Source of the DNA: Reichenbachiella agariperforans
GTDB taxonomy: Bacteria; Bacteroidota; Bacteroidia; Cytophagales; Cyclobacteriaceae
Assembly: GCF_900142205.1 (NCBI RefSeq)
Contig: NZ_FRAA01000003.1
Location: forward strand, 310,001-374,000
DNA: 64,000 bases
Direction: 5' to 3'
Both the position numbers and the translations under genes were made by a program. A model generated the notes under the pieces. That model saw nothing but the letters and a program-made list of their open reading frames with translations. It did not search any database and was not told the DNA's origin. This document shows positions 43,698-52,810 of this stretch, in pieces (the stretch's first letter is position 1; the number at the start of each line of letters is the position of its first letter).

Positions 43698-44501
43698 ATG
43701 TACACCCCTATGACAGCACTCACTCACAAATGGATCTTGATCACTGGAGCCTCCTCAGGTTTAGGGTTCGAAATGGCCAAATACCTCGCGACTAAACACC
43801 AAGCCAATTTGATCTTAGTCGCTCGTCGTGCTGATCGACTTGCCTCATTGAAGGAAAATATTTTAGCCTCATCCGAGGTTTCTGTTGATACAATCACTGC
43901 AGACCTGACCAACCCAGAGGAGACGCACCGTGTAGCAGAACAATGCATCGCCAAAGAAGAATTTCATGGTGCAATACTCAATGCAGGTATGACCTACCTC
44001 GGTGAACACGCCCAACTAGAAGAGTCACAAATCGCTCAGATCCTCAACCTGAATGTGATCAGTACCACCAAACTCGCCAGCCACTTTGTCCGTCACTTCG
44101 AACAAACGCAAAAGCCCGGCAAAATCATGGTCATCTCCAGCCTAGCAGCGCACTACCCGACTCCCTACCAAGCGCTATACTCAGGCACCAAAGGCTTCAT
44201 TACCAACTTCATCAACAGCGTAGCGCTAGAAATCCGAAACCCGCAACTGACACTCAGTGTATTCAGCCCAGGAGGAATCGCTACAGACATGACCACTGCG
44301 GACGGTTTCAAAGACCTACAAAAATGGCTCATGCCTGTACAAACAGCGACACGAGAAGCCATCCATTGCTTCATAACAGGAAAACACAACTATGTACCGG
44401 GCTTCATGAACCGAGTGGCCTTTGCCTTCATGAAAGTCCTGCCTTTGAAGTTGATCACGGTTATTCTGGGAAAACAGTACCGTAAATCACTAGGACTGTA
44501 G
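43698..44501 (+). CDS. Short-chain dehydrogenase/reductase
   Basis: A 267-residue SDR of the classical type: nucleotide motif TGASSGLG near residue 16, NAG in AILNAGMTYLGE, catalytic serine in VISSLAAH and the YxxxK pair in YSGTKGF. The C-terminal region (GFMNRVAFAFMKVLPLKLITVI) is hydrophobic and may touch the membrane, as in DltE/YqjQ-like SDRs. An internal ATG at 43710 is an alternative start. The substrate is unknown. It is followed by the DUF2339 gene on the same strand. Confidence 0.88.
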   Translation: MYTPMTALTHKWILITGASSGLGFEMAKYLATKHQANLILVARRADRLASLKENILASSEVSVDTITADLTNPEETHRVAEQCIAKEEFHGAILNAGMTYLGEHAQLEESQIAQILNLNVISTTKLASHFVRHFEQTQKPGKIMVISSLAAHYPTPYQALYSGTKGFITNFINSVALEIRNPQLTLSVFSPGGIATDMTTADGFKDLQKWLMPVQTATREAIHCFITGKHNYVPGFMNRVAFAFMKVLPLKLITVILGKQYRKSLGL

Positions 44502-44622
44502 CTACAAAAACTCAAAAGGTTCGTAGGTGATCAAATCACCCATGAGCAACCAACTAAACAACAGTTATTTGCACGGCGTAAACACCCTGCAAATTCAAAC
44601 AAACCTAATTGACCTAAAAACT

Positions 44623-47016
44623 ATGGAAATAATAGCTGTATTGATATTGTTTGTATTGACAGTGATGATTTACAAACTCAAAGGGCAGGTAAACAGCATA
44701 GACCAAAAACTAGATGAACTGAAGAGTCAATTGGAAAACGACCCTTCTTCGGGCAATGTTGACAAACCAAAAAAACCTCCAGTAGACTCCCGTGACATCA
44801 TCGCGGCGATAGAAGACGAGATCAACCTCAAAAAGCCTGCTCCAGAGAACCCTATCGACACAGAGGAGAAAAAACCCGAAGCAGTCGAAGAACCAGTAGC
44901 CCCGGAAATAGTCCACAAACAATCTACTCCTATAGCAGCGGCATCACCAATCATCAAACCTACAACACCTCCGCGTCCTCCTAAGCCTTCGTTCATGGAG
45001 CGAAACCCTGACCTAGAGCGTTTCATTGGAGAAAATCTATTGAGCAAAATCGGTATTGTGATATTCGTGATTGGCATGGGATTCCTTGTCAAGCTTGGGG
45101 TCGATAGCGGTGTAATCACCGAAGGTCTACGAGTAGCTATCGGTGTTTTGATCGGTGGAGCGATGATCGGTTTAGCACATTATTTACGACATTCCTTTTC
45201 CAAATTCAGTTCCATACTTATAGGTGGTGCTTTGGCGGTTTTATACTTCACAATTGCCTTGGCCTTTCACGAATACGGACTATTGCCACAGGTTGCTGCC
45301 TTCATCATCATGGTGCTAATTACTGCCTTTGGCGTTCTCCTGTCAGTCTCCTACGATCGCAAATCATTGGCCGTCTTGGCACTCATTGGTGGCTTTGGCA
45401 CTCCGTTTTTTATCAGCACAGGTTCGGGTGATATTGTCACGCTATTCGCCTATATATTGATCCTTGATATCGGCATGTTGACTTTGGTTTACTTCAAAAA
45501 GTGGAACATCGTCAATTACCTCACCTATGGGTTCACCTATATTTTATTCTCGGGTGTTTATATCAACAATGAGTTAAACTATATCACCACAGCGAATGGC
45601 GAATTATTCCTGTTTCTCACTGCCTTTTATCTGATCTTCTTTGTCATGAGCATTGTCTACAATGTAAAGAACAAAAGAGCATTCAAGTGGCCAGAAATTG
45701 GAATGCTATTGAGTAACTCTTCTATCTATTTTGGATTTGGGATAGCCCTGACACAGGGCTACAAAGGTGGGTTGTACAGCGGATTGTTCACAGGGCTCGT
45801 TGCGCTATTCAATTTTGGGTTTGCCTATGTATTGTATAAGCGAAAAGAAATAGACAAAAACCTCATCTATCTATTGATCGGACTTGTCCTTACATTTTTG
45901 ACTCTAGTCGCTCCAATCCAACTCAAAGGGAATTTCATCACGCTGTTTTGGGCACTCGAAAGCGTTCTATTGTTATGGCTTGCCCAAAAATCCCAGATCA
46001 AACTCATGAACTTAGCCTCTATCCTTATCTCGCTACTCATGACTATAAGCTTACTGATAGATTGGCAACAAAACTACATCATGTACTCAGACTCATCCAT
46101 GCGGGTGTTTCTGAATAAAGTTTTCATCACATCCTTCATATCCATGGGGGCACTTTTCGCCACACTCGGCTTGATGAAAAGACAGCAAGACTTTGTATTC
46201 CCAAAAACACAATTGGTATGGAGACCTCTATACGTCAAAGTACTTTTCATCTTAATAGTCTATGGTGGGTTCTTTCTTGAACTAGACTACCAATTTATTC
46301 AGTTCGAATTAGCCTATACCTATAGAATGATCTTGCTAGGTATATACAACTTTTCCTTTGTGCTTGGACTGATGGTCTACCAGTACTTCAAGCCTAGTGA
46401 TTTACAGCGCAAAGTAATCGCTGGCTTGTCCATCGCCGTGGTAATCTCATACTTGACCGCTTACCTTCATTATATTTCGTTCGCCAGAGATCTATATATA
46501 AGCAATCAATATGCTACATCTACGGGGTATTTTGCACATTATGTTTTGCTCGTACTATTCATCTTGATACTGATCAACCTATACAGAGAGATTTATGTTG
46601 AATTTGGATTCAAATCCAAGAATGGAAGCATCGCCCTATGGCTACTAGCATTCATTTGCCTTTTCGTTTGCTCGATCGAAGTAGGTCACATCTCAGTCCT
46701 CAGCCAAGGCAACATCGGCAATACCGAAGAGGCTATCGCCTACACACATGCTGTCAAACATGCCTACCCTATCGTCTGGGCAATTTCTGCCTTGGCACTG
46801 ATGATACTGGGAATGAAATTCAAACTCAAGACACTCCGTCTGGCTTCATTGGTTATATTCTCGATCACGACGATCAAATTGTTCTTCTACGATCTAGCTG
46901 GGAATTCTACTGGAAAGATCATATCATTCATACTCTTAGGAGTGATTCTATTATTGGTTTCATTTCTATATCAGAAACTAAAATTCATAATTCAAGATGA
47001 TGAAAAGAAAGATTAG
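44623..47016 (+). CDS. DUF2339 polytopic membrane protein
   Basis: A 797-residue protein with an N-terminal helix (MEIIAVLILFVLTVMIY), a coiled and proline-rich cytoplasmic linker (about 30-140), the conserved ERNPDLERFIGENLLSKIG entry motif, and about 20 further helices to the C-terminus. This is the DUF2339 architecture; function unknown. The ATG at 44623 is favoured over one 96 bases upstream because it places the first helix at the N-terminus. The next gene overlaps by 20 bases and encodes its usual DUF3999 partner. Confidence 0.85.
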   Translation: MEIIAVLILFVLTVMIYKLKGQVNSIDQKLDELKSQLENDPSSGNVDKPKKPPVDSRDIIAAIEDEINLKKPAPENPIDTEEKKPEAVEEPVAPEIVHKQSTPIAAASPIIKPTTPPRPPKPSFMERNPDLERFIGENLLSKIGIVIFVIGMGFLVKLGVDSGVITEGLRVAIGVLIGGAMIGLAHYLRHSFSKFSSILIGGALAVLYFTIALAFHEYGLLPQVAAFIIMVLITAFGVLLSVSYDRKSLAVLALIGGFGTPFFISTGSGDIVTLFAYILILDIGMLTLVYFKKWNIVNYLTYGFTYILFSGVYINNELNYITTANGELFLFLTAFYLIFFVMSIVYNVKNKRAFKWPEIGMLLSNSSIYFGFGIALTQGYKGGLYSGLFTGLVALFNFGFAYVLYKRKEIDKNLIYLLIGLVLTFLTLVAPIQLKGNFITLFWALESVLLLWLAQKSQIKLMNLASILISLLMTISLLIDWQQNYIMYSDSSMRVFLNKVFITSFISMGALFATLGLMKRQQDFVFPKTQLVWRPLYVKVLFILIVYGGFFLELDYQFIQFELAYTYRMILLGIYNFSFVLGLMVYQYFKPSDLQRKVIAGLSIAVVISYLTAYLHYISFARDLYISNQYATSTGYFAHYVLLVLFILILINLYREIYVEFGFKSKNGSIALWLLAFICLFVCSIEVGHISVLSQGNIGNTEEAIAYTHAVKHAYPIVWAISALALMILGMKFKLKTLRLASLVIFSITTIKLFFYDLAGNSTGKIISFILLGVILLLVSFLYQKLKFIIQDDEKKD

Positions 47017-48235
47017 TTGCGCAATCTGCTTGCTTTGGTCTTCAGTGATCTATGCACAGGACTTTACACATACGACAGAGATAGAGCCCGTTTCGACAGA
47101 CGGATATCATAAGATACTCTTGTCTCCCGAACTACTCGGAATGGCAAATAGCAATCTATCTGATCTAAGAATATATGATGAAGCGGGAGTACAACAACCC
47201 TACTTCATCCAAAGGGAGTCTGCTCGATCTTCACATCAAGAATTCCGTGCTTATGAAATTATAGAACGAGAACATGAAAAAGACAGTACCTCGTACCTCA
47301 TATTCAAAAACACACACCAAGAGTCTATCCATGAGATCCACATCATTGTCGAAAACACAGAGGTAAAAAAACGAGCTAGATTGAGTGGTAGTCACGATCA
47401 AAAGGATTGGTTTGCCATCAAAAACGACTACCTGCTACAGGCCATGCATAGCACTGACCATACGACAGATTCGAATGTCCTTCGTTTTCCACTCAGCAAT
47501 TACCCCTACTTCAAGTTAGAAATTGATGACAACCTAAAGGATCCAATACATATCTTGAAAGTAGGATACTACGCCACCGAGGTAAAACAAGGACTCTCTA
47601 CGCGTTTTGACTTCCCTATCAAGAGCCAACTAGACAGTGCGAACCACTCCTATATCACACTGGCTATGCCTAGAGAGGTTTATCTAGAGAACCTACATGT
47701 CAACATCAAAGGAGCCGAGTATTACTCTCGTGACGCTCGAATCTTCATCCTAAAAAACACAAAGAGTAACGGTGACAAAGCAGGCTACACACTACACCAA
47801 ATCGGTCGCACAGCGTTTAATTCGTCTAGTGAAAACAGCATCAATATAGGCAGTACCCAAGCCAAAGAGCTACAAATACAAATCGACAACCAGGACAATC
47901 AGCCACTGCAAGTCGAACAGGTGACTGCTTCCTTTTTGAATCAATACGCTATTGCCAAACTCTCTCCGGACCACTCTTACCTCATCAAATTTGGAGATCA
48001 GAACCTCTATGCACCGATCTATGATCTGGCAGCTTTTAAAGACCAAATCCCTAGCGACCTAGCACTCGCTCACTTATCGCCGATTCATCATATCTCAGGC
48101 AATAGCCCAACTGCTCAGAAGTCCGTTAGCCTCTTCGAAAACATATATTTGATATGGAGCATCATCGGACTAGTGGGAGTTGTACTCGCTCTAGTTTCCA
48201 TCAAGATGATCAAGGAAATGGGGAACAAAGCCTAG
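46997..48235 (+). CDS. DUF3999-type periplasmic protein, single C-terminal helix
   Basis: A 412-residue protein: signal peptide (cleavage near IYAQDF), a long beta-rich periplasmic part (SDLRIYDEAGVQQPYFIQRES is the typical opening), and one C-terminal helix (about 380-402, IYLIWSIIGLVGVVLALVSI). DUF3999 genes commonly accompany DUF2339 genes, and here they overlap by 20 bases. The pair is thought to form an envelope complex, with no biochemical role established. No terminator of its own was seen; the next hairpin serves the convergent operon. Confidence 0.8.
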   Translation: MMKRKISCAICLLWSSVIYAQDFTHTTEIEPVSTDGYHKILLSPELLGMANSNLSDLRIYDEAGVQQPYFIQRESARSSHQEFRAYEIIEREHEKDSTSYLIFKNTHQESIHEIHIIVENTEVKKRARLSGSHDQKDWFAIKNDYLLQAMHSTDHTTDSNVLRFPLSNYPYFKLEIDDNLKDPIHILKVGYYATEVKQGLSTRFDFPIKSQLDSANHSYITLAMPREVYLENLHVNIKGAEYYSRDARIFILKNTKSNGDKAGYTLHQIGRTAFNSSSENSINIGSTQAKELQIQIDNQDNQPLQVEQVTASFLNQYAIAKLSPDHSYLIKFGDQNLYAPIYDLAAFKDQIPSDLALAHLSPIHHISGNSPTAQKSVSLFENIYLIWSIIGLVGVVLALVSIKMIKEMGNKA

Positions 48236-48328
48236 ACTTATTTCACTTGCTTGATACAGGAATATCACTGGCATACTAGCCAATCACCGGAGTAGAGCTA
48301 CTGACACAAGAGACAGCAGAGCATCAAA

Positions 48329-48360
48329 AAGGGTTGTCGATCCTAAGACCAACAACCCTA
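48329..48360 (-). terminator. Rho-independent terminator of the polysaccharide utilisation operon
   Basis: On the minus strand AGGGTTGT / ACAACCCT form an 8-bp stem with a 14-base loop and are followed by TTTTT, 35 bases after the stop of the last PUL gene. Confidence 0.75.
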
Positions 48361-48393
48361 ACTGTTATTTACTGAATAGGTAGCCCTTAGTTC

Positions 48394-50052
48394 TTACCTC
48401 GTTCTCTGCTGGAGTTGATAGTTGTACAATGATGGCACCAAAATCATAGGATCGTTGGTCGCTGCGATATAGGGGTTGGGCTGGTAGTTGATTGTGAGGT
48501 CACGATTGCCATGCACTCCGATCAATCGCACAGACGGACCATCTTTCATGCCATTGAGCAGTACGGGTTGTTTACGGTCCATCCCATTGCCAAAACGCAC
48601 ATCGATATTCCAAAAAGTGGTAAATGCACCATGAGATGGCTTCCAATAACCCGCTCCTCCGCCTGCAAAAAGCGGATACTCGTCCTGATCCAAATCAATA
48701 TAGACCGTGATGTCATCAAATAGATTTTGGTGATTGGCTCCCGAATGCTGATCCAATACTGGATCGCGATATACCGTACAATGGGTATAGACGCTCTTGG
48801 TGGCGTGAGTATTGAAACTCAGCGGATGCATTACGCGATTGCGCACAGTCAGGTCACGCACCAGCACGTTGTGCACGCTGCCCATCGCTACACTGTAGTG
48901 GGCTTTCTTGTCTCCCGTGGTTTCGATCGATTCGATGGTTACATTGGAGATTTGCTCTGTCAGGATTCCACTATCCGCATTCTTGATTTTTACATCCCGA
49001 ACCCAGCCATTGAACAGATTGGTGAGGTAGATGGCGTTGTACCCATCCTCCACATGGTGGGCGATATTGGGAGCCATAGGAAACTCAATGTTGAAGTGCG
49101 CGATCCCGACTTCTTCCAGGTGCTGCCACTCCACCATCACGGGCTGCCATGCTCGTCTCAGATCGTGAAGCAAGGGGGCTTTGATCGTGACTTGATCACC
49201 ACGAATCGCCGTGATCTGCACCTGTTGCATGACTAGCGCGTGACTGGGGTAATTCCAATGGTGCGAACCGACCTTCAGTTGTACCGAGTCGTACATAGAC
49301 CGAATCAGCGATCCTTCTTTGCCTTCCTTATTGTACCATTCGATCTGAACGACATCCCCCACAGCCAGTTTATTTGCAGACGCCACCTTAATTTGGTGTT
49401 CCCCTCGTTTTCCTTCCAAAAGCTTAGCAAGTACTTTAGGTTTCTGATCGTACTTGTCTAGATATGATTTGACCCGTGCGCCTGGCACTGCTACCCATAT
49501 CATGCCGCCAGACCAGGCATACTGTGAGAACGGGAGGTCCAAATTATTCTCAGGTTCGCGCTGACGCTTGTCCAGCTCCACCAAGTACTCACGTAGCTCT
49601 GTGAGTGGCTCAGGATCATCAAAGTAGCGCATCGGGCGTGGGTAATATAGCGTTGTACCGCCCATAGCACTACCCGCCCCCTTGAGTTGGAGGTTGCTTC
49701 GTGTGATATAAAGAATATCGCTCAAGATAAAGCGCCCTGCTGGAAACTGAATTGTGACAGATTCATCCGTTTGATTCGCTGCATCCATTGCACGCTGTAC
49801 CGCTTGACTATCATCCAGACCATCATCCGCCACAGCACCAAAGTCCGTAACATGCAACACCACATCGCTAGCATCAGTCGCAACGGCATCTTCTCCAAAA
49901 TGGTAGCCCGCATAAGAATAATCAGGCAGGTACACCTCCTCTTGCAAGGCATGGTCCGTCAATATCTCTGGCAGCTGCTGAGCGGAAACAGACTGGCAAA
50001 AAATCATTACACATCCTAAAAAAACTAATGCTCTCGTCTCTTTATTCATCAT
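48394..50052 (-). CDS. Secreted right-handed beta-helix protein (pectate-lyase-3-like), no sorting tail
   Basis: A 552-residue exported protein: signal peptide (cleavage near VSAQQ), then the motif PDYSYAGYHFGED, a Pectate_lyase_3-like start (VTDFGAVADDGLDDSQAVQRA, FPAGRFIL) and beta-helix coils to the end. This is the fold of many polysaccharide lyases and GH28-type hydrolases. No T9SS C-terminal domain is present, so it may stay in the periplasm. It is a paralogue of the next gene upstream, 5 bases away. The enzyme class is not proved; with GH88 in the operon, a lyase is favoured. Confidence 0.75.
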   Translation of the reverse strand: MMNKETRALVFLGCVMIFCQSVSAQQLPEILTDHALQEEVYLPDYSYAGYHFGEDAVATDASDVVLHVTDFGAVADDGLDDSQAVQRAMDAANQTDESVTIQFPAGRFILSDILYITRSNLQLKGAGSAMGGTTLYYPRPMRYFDDPEPLTELREYLVELDKRQREPENNLDLPFSQYAWSGGMIWVAVPGARVKSYLDKYDQKPKVLAKLLEGKRGEHQIKVASANKLAVGDVVQIEWYNKEGKEGSLIRSMYDSVQLKVGSHHWNYPSHALVMQQVQITAIRGDQVTIKAPLLHDLRRAWQPVMVEWQHLEEVGIAHFNIEFPMAPNIAHHVEDGYNAIYLTNLFNGWVRDVKIKNADSGILTEQISNVTIESIETTGDKKAHYSVAMGSVHNVLVRDLTVRNRVMHPLSFNTHATKSVYTHCTVYRDPVLDQHSGANHQNLFDDITVYIDLDQDEYPLFAGGGAGYWKPSHGAFTTFWNIDVRFGNGMDRKQPVLLNGMKDGPSVRLIGVHGNRDLTINYQPNPYIAATNDPMILVPSLYNYQLQQRTR

Positions 50053-50057
50053 ATTTC

Positions 50058-52709
50058 CTATTGTTTGATCACTTTAACGACCTGCTGATCTGTTGCTGTT
50101 TTGACTTGGAGGAAATACACGCCTCGGTCCAACTGCTTGGTATCGATCGCTAGGTGTCGAGACGTAGTAGCATCTGATATAATTAGCGTCTGCAACCTTC
50201 CTGTGGCATCCATCATTTTGACCTGCTGTATCGTAGTACTTGTGTCCAGTGTCAATAGGTCAGTTACAGGATTGGGATAGACCAAAACAGCATCTAAATC
50301 ACTTTTAGCAGACAATACCTCTGCCTCTACCGCTACACTGATCGTAGCACTGGATGTACTCCCTATATCATCCGTAGCTACTGCCATTAGTTCATAGACC
50401 CCAGCAGCCATACCGAACAATTCTGGATCCAAATCAATACGCTCCCCCCAGATGAAAGGGGGATTGATTTCCTCTCTGTAAAACGTTCCGTCCAAGTATA
50501 AATCAACCCTAGCTATCGTACCATCGGTATCTGTAGCATTGATTTCTACTTGGACACTGCTACCCACTGGCAACACCGCGTCCGCTGCTGGTGTGACAAA
50601 ACTCACTTCTGGTAGCGCATTGATAACGAGCTGCTGCTCTACTGAGAACGTTAATCCATCGTTATCCAGCGCCTCCACTCTCAGCATATACTGGCCCGCG
50701 TCGAGTTGGTCAAGTGCATCGATCTCCGACCAGACATAGGGTGCAGTCGTCAGGCTACTGACCATCTCCCCATCTAGGTATAGCGTCACTGACTCGACCG
50801 TACCATCTTCGTCGCTGGCGCTTGCCTCCACCACGACAGGTGTTCCTAACCCTATGATTTCATCCGAATCAGGCTTCACGATCTGCACCTCTGGGACGTA
50901 CCCTACTGACACATCTATTGTTTCGGTAACTATATTTCCATCATCGTCCTCAGCCTCTACTTTGAGCTCCAGCGCTCCTGCATCCAGATCAAACAATGCT
51001 GGATCCAACGCTTCGTCTTCACCCCATACATAAGGTGCCGTATCGATGGTGCGCAATGCTACGCCGTTGACAAAAAGTCTAACCGCTGAGATGCTACCAT
51101 CGGGATCTTCGGCAGTCACTGTCACCACCTGATCCGACCCGATATCTAGATGATCTCCGTGTCCTGGAGAAACAAAATACACCTGAGGCAAGGTCGCTTG
51201 CTCCTCTAGCCTCAACTGTAACTGCGCATCAAATAACGAGGCGGGTTCTACTTGCTGTCCTTCGAGTTGGTTGAGACCTGTATCTGTCAGGTTCACATCC
51301 GTATTGGGCTGGAAACCTACGAAATAAGGATCCGCATAAGTATTGCCATTGCGCGAAAGACTCCAAAAATCATAACCGATGTTGCCCGAGGCATTGTGCT
51401 TGAAATTCCAAAAAGTTAAGCCTCTGGCGTGGTGCGGATAACTCTCATGTGGCCCGCCATTCTTGTTGAATACACCTCCAGTGACATTGTCTACCAGCGT
51501 AGCATAAGGCTGCCCACTGTGACTATCAAAGGACTGATCCGTCTGCATTTGACATCTAAGATAGACCGTATTGACACCCGAGTAGCCCGTCCCAGGGCCA
51601 TGGTGTTGACTTGCCTCGTCAACACAGTCTTTGACAAGTAATCCATACCCACGACGGGTTAGGAACGACGCGTGTCCCTTCTTGCCCGAAATCGTCACAT
51701 TCTCTATCGTCACTCCGATGGACTGTCGTACATCGACGACTTGATTCCAACTTCTAAATTCGCAATTGCGCAACCATCCATTCTGCGTGTTATTGAATTG
51801 AATGGCGTTCCATGCATAGTCATGGATATCGTCTTTGTGATGCACAAACTCCTCTTCATAGTTTTCCCAATCGGAGACAAACAAAATACCTTCAATTCCT
51901 ACTTCTTTGATCACGGGTAAGCTTCGTACCTGATAGTCCTCCTCCAGTGTGGGCAAGTCGATTTGTAAAGGGTTTTGAAAAGTCACTCGGTTGCCACTGA
52001 TCGATGCGATGAGGTGTGGCTCTTGTAGCGTCATCCCTCCTATCACCCCAAACAGACGCGTCCAATCATCCGACAGCTCCAGCGGGTCAAAGTGCGCACG
52101 AGCAAACGCTTCACTCTTATGACTGAGATAAATCGCCATCCCAGGTTCTAAGGAACTAGCATCCGCCACGACCACACTCCTGTCCCCTCGGCTAGCTGGC
52201 GCATCTAGTACCGTCAAGAAAGTCGCTTGTATATCGCTGGGTTCGAAACGAAACTGCCAGTGACCATTTTTGACACGCATTTGATCCATAAAAATCTCTG
52301 TCCCTCCATCTCCACTACCACTTCCTTTGAGCACGATAGAGTCCCTCGTGATGCGCAAAAATTGATTGACATCATTGTCAGGACTCACGATGAATCTACC
52401 AGACGGGAAATATACTACCGCTGGGCCGTCATGCAGCTGTGCGGCATCTATCGCGGCTTGTATGGATTCATCATCATAATCCTCATCAGTGCCATCAGCA
52501 CCATAGTCTGTCACATCGAACTGCGTCCAAGCTGATACATCAGGTATTTCCTTTTCAGAAAAATGATACCCTGCATAGGAGTAGTCATACAACTCCGGCG
52601 TAATCCCCGCAGCCCGATCACTGAGGTAATTTTCCCATATCGGGGCGACTTGAGCCTGTACACTGAGGACACACCAAGTCGCTACACATAATAGTATTAG
52701 TCTTTTCAT
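50058..52709 (-). CDS. T9SS-secreted beta-helix protein with three Ig-like repeats
   Basis: An 883-residue protein: signal peptide, motif YDYSYAGYHFSEKEI, a Pectate_lyase_3-like beta-helix catalytic part (about 60-500; FDVTDYGADGTDEDYDDESI, FPSGRFIVS), three Ig-like repeats of about 92 residues (about 515-605, 605-700, 700-795; each with SV.LYLDG-type strands and AP(Y/F)(V/I)W), and a T9SS type A sorting domain (VYPNPVTDLLTLDT to VVKVIKQ). It should be displayed or released outside the cell. It shares the N-terminal signature with the shorter paralogue downstream. Likely the extracellular depolymerase of the PUL. Confidence 0.82.
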   Translation of the reverse strand: MKRLILLCVATWCVLSVQAQVAPIWENYLSDRAAGITPELYDYSYAGYHFSEKEIPDVSAWTQFDVTDYGADGTDEDYDDESIQAAIDAAQLHDGPAVVYFPSGRFIVSPDNDVNQFLRITRDSIVLKGSGSGDGGTEIFMDQMRVKNGHWQFRFEPSDIQATFLTVLDAPASRGDRSVVVADASSLEPGMAIYLSHKSEAFARAHFDPLELSDDWTRLFGVIGGMTLQEPHLIASISGNRVTFQNPLQIDLPTLEEDYQVRSLPVIKEVGIEGILFVSDWENYEEEFVHHKDDIHDYAWNAIQFNNTQNGWLRNCEFRSWNQVVDVRQSIGVTIENVTISGKKGHASFLTRRGYGLLVKDCVDEASQHHGPGTGYSGVNTVYLRCQMQTDQSFDSHSGQPYATLVDNVTGGVFNKNGGPHESYPHHARGLTFWNFKHNASGNIGYDFWSLSRNGNTYADPYFVGFQPNTDVNLTDTGLNQLEGQQVEPASLFDAQLQLRLEEQATLPQVYFVSPGHGDHLDIGSDQVVTVTAEDPDGSISAVRLFVNGVALRTIDTAPYVWGEDEALDPALFDLDAGALELKVEAEDDDGNIVTETIDVSVGYVPEVQIVKPDSDEIIGLGTPVVVEASASDEDGTVESVTLYLDGEMVSSLTTAPYVWSEIDALDQLDAGQYMLRVEALDNDGLTFSVEQQLVINALPEVSFVTPAADAVLPVGSSVQVEINATDTDGTIARVDLYLDGTFYREEINPPFIWGERIDLDPELFGMAAGVYELMAVATDDIGSTSSATISVAVEAEVLSAKSDLDAVLVYPNPVTDLLTLDTSTTIQQVKMMDATGRLQTLIISDATTSRHLAIDTKQLDRGVYFLQVKTATDQQVVKVIKQ

Positions 52710-52810
52710 CTGCTATCTCTTTGTTCTCGAATGAATCTAGTGACTTATTCGGGAGGTTGAATAATGAATCGGTTTGGTCGGCACAGTTGGCTCTAGTATA
52801 TCTAGAAGAC

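Noticed and set aside
48330-48359. CTAAGACC in the loop of the PUL terminator as a REP copy
   Set aside because: Only one arm is present and the structure is explained by the terminator stem.
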